Positions 32,169-36,103 of a stretch of 36,103 bases of DNA are shown here, in pieces (positions within the stretch are counted from its first letter, which is position 1; every line of letters starts with the position of its first letter). The translations under genes and the position numbers were made by a program. Source of the DNA: Akkermansia muciniphila (GTDB taxonomy: Bacteria > Verrucomicrobiota > Verrucomicrobiia > Verrucomicrobiales > Akkermansiaceae); assembly GCA_945879075.1 (NCBI GenBank), contig CAMCUY010000014.1, forward strand, positions 1-36,103, written 5' to 3'. Under the pieces are notes generated by a model. It had not been told where the DNA came from and searched no databases. It worked only from the letters and a program-made list of their open reading frames with translations.

Positions 32169-32741
32169 ATGAAACAACGTGCGTGCCGTGGCGGCATCCG
32201 CTACCCATCGGGCGTGGAAGACGAAGCTCCGATCATTGATTTGCACAGCGACATTTACTTCATGGGCCAGGCGCTGCGCGAGGCCCGCAAGGCCTATGCC
32301 GCCGAGGAAGTCCCGGTCGGCGCCGTGGTCGTGCGCGAGGGGCGGATCATTTCCCGCGCCTGGAACCAGGTGGAAACGCTCAAGGACGCCACCGCCCACG
32401 CGGAAATGCTCGCGCTGACTGCCGCGCAGGAAGCGCTCGGCGACTGGCGGTTGGAGAAATGCACGCTCTACGTCACCAAGGAACCCTGCCCGATGTGCGC
32501 CGGAGCGATCGTCCATTGTCGGCCGGAGCGCGTGGTTTTCGGCTGCCCGGACCCGAAGGCCGGAGCCGCCGGCGGCTGGATCAACCTGCTCGAAGCCAAT
32601 CCCCCGCTCAACCACCGCTGCGACGTCACGCCCGGCGTGCTCGGCGAGGAATGCCTGTATTTGCTCCAGAGTTTCTTCCGCGAAGCCCGCGAGAGGAAAA
32701 AGACCGAGAGACTGGGAGATTCCGCCGAACCGTTGATTTGA
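32169..32741 (+). CDS. tadA: tRNA-specific adenosine deaminase TadA
   Basis: 190 residues from ATG 32169. A GTG at 32214 (175 residues, VEDEAPIIDLHSD) would give a length nearer the family norm. Catalytic zinc motif: TAHAEMLAL (His, catalytic Glu) and EPCPMCAGAIVHC (two Cys). RVVFGCPDPKAGAAGG is the typical following segment. It deaminates A34 of tRNA-Arg(ACG) to inosine, acting as a dimer. It is divergent from rpe. Confidence 0.95.
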   Translation: MKQRACRGGIRYPSGVEDEAPIIDLHSDIYFMGQALREARKAYAAEEVPVGAVVVREGRIISRAWNQVETLKDATAHAEMLALTAAQEALGDWRLEKCTLYVTKEPCPMCAGAIVHCRPERVVFGCPDPKAGAAGGWINLLEANPPLNHRCDVTPGVLGEECLYLLQSFFREARERKKTERLGDSAEPLI

Positions 32742-32792
32742 TCTGGCTGGCTCTCAAACTGAGATTCTTCCTCTACGAAAGTCGTCATTTCC

Positions 32793-32978
32793 ATGGAAAA
32801 GTCAGTCATCAAGAGATCCCTCAAAAACTTCCGCGGCCGGGAGAATCCTTGGAAAAACCGTAACTACACGGAGCGTCTCAGCGCCATGGCCGTGATTTGC
32901 CAAACCAATCAAAAAGATGGACCACCTCAATCAGGATTTCCTCGGGTTTATCGAATTACTCGAAGCGGAGAAGGTTGA
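32793..32978 (+). CDS. Small basic protein, partner gene of a nucleotidyltransferase-like module
   Basis: 61 residues: MEKSVIKRSLKNFRGRENPW then KNRNYTERLSAMAVICQTNQ and a tail SGFPRVYRITRSGEG. The composition and the final PRVYRITR pattern resemble the small first gene that commonly precedes nucleotidyltransferase genes of the AbiEii/MNT-like type. Its 3' end overlaps the start of the remnant nucleotidyltransferase (32917) in another frame. It is probably the surviving half of a broken two-gene module; its function is not known. The assignment rests on pattern and context only. Confidence 0.5.
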   Translation: MEKSVIKRSLKNFRGRENPWKNRNYTERLSAMAVICQTNQKDGPPQSGFPRVYRITRSGEG

Positions 32979-33023
32979 TTACCCAAAGACCGGATCGATC
33001 TGGAAGAACTTGGGAAACTTTAG
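32917..33023 (+). pseudogene. Nucleotidyltransferase-like gene reduced to its two ends
   Basis: ATG 32917 opens MDHLNQDFLGFIELLEAEKV with DY, matching the first helix of small AbiEii/DUF6036-type nucleotidyltransferases, which normally continue into a GGYAV motif. Here that whole core is absent. The frame shifts and 32979-33023 reads LPKDRIDLEELGKL then stop, like the usual C-terminus of the same family. An internal deletion with frameshift explains both. The nucleotidyltransferase core is gone, so it cannot be active. Confidence 0.5.
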
Positions 33024-33071
33024 ACCCACCCCCGCGCTTGCACCGCCCGCGGCATCCCGTTAACAACTCCC

Positions 33072-34223
33072 GTGGCCGCGAAAGCAAAGACATCTCCCCA
33101 GAACGCCGGAAATTTTTTCGCGGTCGTCGGCAGCGATGAGGGCCTCGTCCGCGAAAAGGCGCTGCTGCTCTACAACCAGCTCACTAACGGCGTGGACGAC
33201 GGTTTCACCCACGAGACCATCGACGGCATCGCGGACAACTCCGAGTCAGCCTTCGAAATCTGCTCCTCCACCGTCCAGGCGCTGCTGACCATCCCGATGT
33301 TCGGCGGCGACAAGGTGGTCTGGCTGCGCAACGCGAATTTCCTCGCCGACAACGTCACCGGCCGCTCCCAGCGCACCGAAGCCGGCGTCGAAAGCCTCCG
33401 CAACACCCTCGAAAAAGGCATCCCTAACGGCGTGAAATTCCTGCTCACCGCCCAAGGCGTCGACAAGCGCCGCGGGTTCTGGAAATTCATCGAAAAATCC
33501 GCCGATGTCCAGGTCCACGACCGCATCGACACCAGCCGCGACGATTGGCAGGACCAGGTCGCCTCGCTCGTCACCAAGCGCGCCCGCGAACTCGGCCTAA
33601 CCTTCGACCGCGACGCCATGGCGCTCTTCGTCATGCTTGCCGGCGAGCAGTCCCAACAGATCGGCAACGAGCTTGAAAAGCTCGACCTCTATCTCGGTCC
33701 GGAACGCCGCGAAGTCACCGAGGACGACGTCCGCGTGCTCGTCCCGCTCAGCCGCGCCGCCGTGGTTTTTGAAATCGGCAAGGCCATCCAGATCGGCAAC
33801 GCCGCGCGCGCCATCCAGCTCATCGACCAGCAGCTCGAAGCCGACGAGTCCGCCATCGGCATCATGCGCGCCTCGATCATCGGCGTGGTGAGAAATCTGT
33901 TCATGGCCAAGCTGATCATCGAGAAATTCAAGGTCCCGACCGGCAACTACAGCGCCTTCTCAGGCGGCCTCAACCGCCTCGCCGAAGCCGACAGCGCCTG
34001 GCTGCCGCAGAAAAAAGACGGCTCCGGCGTGAATGTTTTCCCGATCTTCCTCGCCGCCGACAACGCGAAAAACTTCGACCTCGCCAGCCTCCAGCACGTC
34101 ATGGAAGCCACCCTCAAGGCCGACCAGGCGCTCGTCACCACCGGCCTCGACCATCGCCTCGTCCTGCACCGCCTGATCGTGGAAATCGCCTCTGCGAGAA
34201 TAGGTCCTGCCAAACGCCGTTGA
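33072..34223 (+). CDS. holA: DNA polymerase III, delta subunit
   Basis: 383 residues from a GTG at 33072. It begins AKTSPQNAGNFFAVVGSDEG with VREK, as in HolA proteins (GxDxxLVREK). Later segments are TIPMFGGDKVVWLRNANFL, then KFLLTAQGVDKRRGFWKFIE and LAGEQSQQIGNELEKLDLYL with VTEDDVRVLVPLS, and a helical C-terminal collar domain. It is part of the clamp loader that opens the beta clamp. No partner genes are nearby. Confidence 0.93.
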   Translation: MAAKAKTSPQNAGNFFAVVGSDEGLVREKALLLYNQLTNGVDDGFTHETIDGIADNSESAFEICSSTVQALLTIPMFGGDKVVWLRNANFLADNVTGRSQRTEAGVESLRNTLEKGIPNGVKFLLTAQGVDKRRGFWKFIEKSADVQVHDRIDTSRDDWQDQVASLVTKRARELGLTFDRDAMALFVMLAGEQSQQIGNELEKLDLYLGPERREVTEDDVRVLVPLSRAAVVFEIGKAIQIGNAARAIQLIDQQLEADESAIGIMRASIIGVVRNLFMAKLIIEKFKVPTGNYSAFSGGLNRLAEADSAWLPQKKDGSGVNVFPIFLAADNAKNFDLASLQHVMEATLKADQALVTTGLDHRLVLHRLIVEIASARIGPAKRR

Positions 34224-34224
34224 A

Positions 34225-34240
34225 GCGAGCACCAGCTCGC
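34225..34240 (+). terminator. Small hairpin after holA
   Basis: GCGAGC, loop ACCA, GCTCGC, starting 2 nt after the stop codon of holA. The stem is perfect but lacks a T-tract. Confidence 0.4.
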
Positions 34241-34330
34241 CGCCAAGGCTGGCCAGGGCTTGCATCACCTCGCCGGTGTCATTTCACTTGGTGTCATACG
34301 CCACGCGAGGGACAATGGAGCCCCTCTTTC

Positions 34331-34405
34331 TTACTTCCTGGAACCGCACGTGCAGAGCCACTCGACATGCTCACAAGTGGCGCACTTCTTGGTGTCGTAG
34401 TGCAT
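34331..34405 (-). CDS. Possible 24-residue Cys-rich micro-ORF
   Basis: ATG 34405 to TAA 34331 encodes MHYDTKKCATCEHVEWLCTC followed by GSRK. The CxxC...CxC arrangement with aromatic spacing looks like a tiny zinc ribbon. A weaker copy of its first codons (YDTK then stop) lies at 34284-34304. Coding is uncertain. Confidence 0.35.
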   Translation of the reverse strand: MHYDTKKCATCEHVEWLCTCGSRK

Positions 34406-34431
34406 GCGGGCGGTGATGGGCTTGGCGGAAA

Positions 34432-35037
34432 CTATCGGTAAAAGGACGAGGCAAAGCGATTTGCACGGGCTAAGGTTTCGGGTTCCTCACGAAGGGCGGT
34501 GATCCAGCTGACCGCATCTTGAGGGGCAAGCCATGCGCGGGTTTTGGGCAGTTTATTGAACAGGCGATAACAATCCTGGCGGTAACGAACTCCGGCGAGT
34601 TGGGCCACGATCCGTTCGTGTTCAAGCCACCAGTCGAGAAATGGCACGGCCAGCTTGTAGAGCGCATCATCGGCTGCGGATTGGTATTGTCCGCGGGGCC
34701 AAGTGCCGGGGATGGGCGGATTTTTATCTAACCACCGCACACAACGCCGCAGGGGTCTGACAAAGAGAAATCCACCACCTTGCCCGAACCATCCGGCATG
34801 GGATCCGTGTAGTTCGATGTTGCCGCCCTGCCACGGTAACGAATAACAAGAGGTGCCTTTCAGTCCGTCAGAGACACGTTTATGAAACCCGCTTCGGATG
34901 AAGATACTTCCGTCGGAATGGATGGCATCGCGTCCCCAGAAAAACATCTGCTGGTGAAGACCTGCGGCAAGATCTCGCAGTAGATTCGAGATGGGCGTTT
35001 GAAGTCGGACGGCTGTCTGAGTGCCTGAATGGTTCAT
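34432..35037 (-). CDS. Hypothetical protein rich in Trp and Arg
   Basis: A 201-residue soluble protein with ATG start at 35037 and no signal peptide. A conspicuous segment is LHQQMFFWGRDAIHSDGSIF, then GNIELHGSHAGWFGQGGGFL with RPLRRCVRWLDKNPPIPG, later LAVPFLDWWLEHERIVAQLA. The family is not recognised. The Gly-rich GHGSHAGWFGQGGG-like stretch and many aromatic residues suggest a real folded enzyme or binding protein rather than a chance frame. It ends 27 nt before the Cys-rich micro-ORF start and starts just after the secreted protein gene on the same strand. Confidence 0.65.
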   Translation of the reverse strand: MNHSGTQTAVRLQTPISNLLRDLAAGLHQQMFFWGRDAIHSDGSIFIRSGFHKRVSDGLKGTSCYSLPWQGGNIELHGSHAGWFGQGGGFLFVRPLRRCVRWLDKNPPIPGTWPRGQYQSAADDALYKLAVPFLDWWLEHERIVAQLAGVRYRQDCYRLFNKLPKTRAWLAPQDAVSWITALREEPETLARANRFASSFYR

Positions 35038-35049
35038 GGGGGGATTCGT

Positions 35050-36102
35050 TCAAGGTGATGTTTCAAGACCATCTCCCGGAGTGACGCCCACGCGGGCGAA
35101 GCCCCGGATGTCACCCTCCGGCACCGGGCGGCGGGAGGCGACGACCTCCCACTGTGCGTTGAGGGCGGCTTGTTCCGGCGGGAAATCGGCGGCAGTGGTG
35201 GTGATACCATCATCACTCCATGGATTGGCCGGTGAGTCCGCAAACACTGGCTGATAGATCTCCGGCATCACGCGGCTCAACGCGCGGCGGCGGGGATAGG
35301 TGAGCGTCTGATAGAGCGTGCCGCCATCATTCACCAGGGAGAACACCGGCATCCCCAAGCCTGCTGCCTCGGGGATGGGGCCGCCCCCGAGCGGCCGGGT
35401 GCCGAAGGCGTATTCGAGGAGATTTGGGATGTCATCGCCATCCGGATCAGCCGCGAGCGAGCTGACATTCGGGTCGGCCAGTTGTGAGGCGGCGAACGAC
35501 TCCCCCTGCCAGCGGGCGGTGGTGCCAACGGCGAAAATGAGAGTGAAGGGTGCGCTCGGGTTGGTGGGGTTCGTCGCGCCCGGTCCGAGAAACGCCGACG
35601 CCTGCAAGGTGACGCGGTGGATGCCTTGGGCGGTGAAACCGAGTGCCGCGTGCGCGTGGGAGCCGGCCGCATAGTAATACGAGTTTTCCACCGTGGTGTC
35701 ATAGGTGCTCATCCATTTGGTGGGAGGCTGGCCGGTGACGGTGTTCCACATCGAAAAATGGGATACGGTGCCGTGCGGCGGCTGATAGTCCACGAGTGTG
35801 AGGCGGATCCATGGGCGTGCGGTTCCTTGTGGCACCCTCACATCCGCCGGGATGTAACTGCCGAATGTCCCCTCGGGCTGGTCGTTTCTTAAACCCGGCC
35901 AAGCCTCGCCGATGCCCGGTGTGCCCTGCACCGCCAACCAGATCGGCCGGCCGTCACTCGCGCCGGTGAAATCGAACTTGCTGTTGGCTGGCTGGGTATG
36001 ACGGGCACCGGAGCTCGCTGGGTTGCCATTCACATAACTTTTGTCGGCAAGGGGCAGGAACGCGGCACTGGTTTCGTAGGCGGTAGTGTCGGTCTTGAGG
36101 TT
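35050..36102 (-). CDS. Secreted choice-of-anchor M-like surface protein, 5' partial
   Basis: The frame is open to the window edge; the visible part is about 350 residues. NLKTDTTAYETSAAFLPLAD, then FDFTGASDGRPIWLAVQG and the motif GSHAHAALGFTAQGIHRVTL are typical of the choice-of-anchor M / P_ac_wall_RPT-type surface domain. The C-terminal part has DPDGDDIPNLLEYAFGTRPL, a calcium-binding loop plus NLLEYAFG found in many Verrucomicrobial exported proteins. The missing N-terminus probably holds a signal peptide. It precedes the hypothetical gene on the same strand by 12 nt, so co-transcription is likely. Confidence 0.8.
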   Translation of the reverse strand, partial: NLKTDTTAYETSAAFLPLADKSYVNGNPASSGARHTQPANSKFDFTGASDGRPIWLAVQGTPGIGEAWPGLRNDQPEGTFGSYIPADVRVPQGTARPWIRLTLVDYQPPHGTVSHFSMWNTVTGQPPTKWMSTYDTTVENSYYYAAGSHAHAALGFTAQGIHRVTLQASAFLGPGATNPTNPSAPFTLIFAVGTTARWQGESFAASQLADPNVSSLAADPDGDDIPNLLEYAFGTRPLGGGPIPEAAGLGMPVFSLVNDGGTLYQTLTYPRRRALSRVMPEIYQPVFADSPANPWSDDGITTTAADFPPEQAALNAQWEVVASRRPVPEGDIRGFARVGVTPGDGLETSP

Positions 36103-36103
36103 G

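Overview
The window is a GC-rich bacterial chromosome segment, most likely from Verrucomicrobiota (a Luteolibacter/Verrucomicrobiaceae-like organism). This is inferred from gene content: a twin-arginine Gfo/Idh oxidoreductase beside a DoxX-like protein, a PEP-CTERM protein, large secreted proteins with Calx-beta and choice-of-anchor domains, and a chlamydia-type (class Ic-like) ribonucleotide reductase, as seen in the PVC superphylum. No rRNA or CRISPR array was seen. One tRNA gene (Arg, anticodon CCT) is present.

Layout. Positions 1-5.6 kb hold a plus-strand secretion/sugar cluster (DoxX-like, Gfo/Idh, discoidin-like lipoprotein) closed by a perfect hairpin terminator, then a secreted metzincin-type metalloprotease convergent with an ankyrin-repeat protein. 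The 3' ends of these last two genes lie in a 206-bp tandem duplication. Positions 5.6-9.1 kb are a decaying accessory zone: small unknown proteins, an SRPBCC protein, a degenerate DUF2256 gene, a palindromic element, a PEP-CTERM gene and an unknown gene each broken by one in-frame TAA, a repeat shared between two sites, and a compact RNA-like fold. Positions 9.2-13.7 kb carry nrdB-nrdA. Positions 14.2-20.1 kb carry an M42 aminopeptidase, then the fatty-acid operon DUF177-rpmF-plsX-fabH and a POT peptide transporter with an unusual periplasmic insertion. Positions 20.3-25.7 kb hold a YqeY-like protein, a DUF433/DUF5615 toxin-antitoxin pair, tRNA-Arg, a CLC antiporter, zwf and a Phd/PIN toxin-antitoxin pair. 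Positions 25.8-34.2 kb are housekeeping: an RpiB-GlyA fusion, rlmN, gatC-gatA, a methyltransferase, rpe, tadA, a remnant nucleotidyltransferase pair, and holA. The end holds an unknown protein and a partial secreted choice-of-anchor M-like protein.

Functional themes are nucleotide and one-carbon/pentose metabolism (NrdAB, RpiB-GlyA, Rpe, Zwf), translation quality (GatCA, TadA, RlmN, L32, tRNA-Arg) and lipid initiation (PlsX, FabH). The points most worth following are: (i) a family of short hairpins with covarying stems, placed just 3' of many genes and always showing a pyrimidine-rich loop on the sense strand; (ii) an R2 subunit with Leu at the radical Tyr/Phe site and all six metal ligands intact; (iii) the RpiB-GlyA fusion; (iv) the POT transporter with a pseudopilin-like insertion; and (v) an unexplained structured element at 8584-8664.
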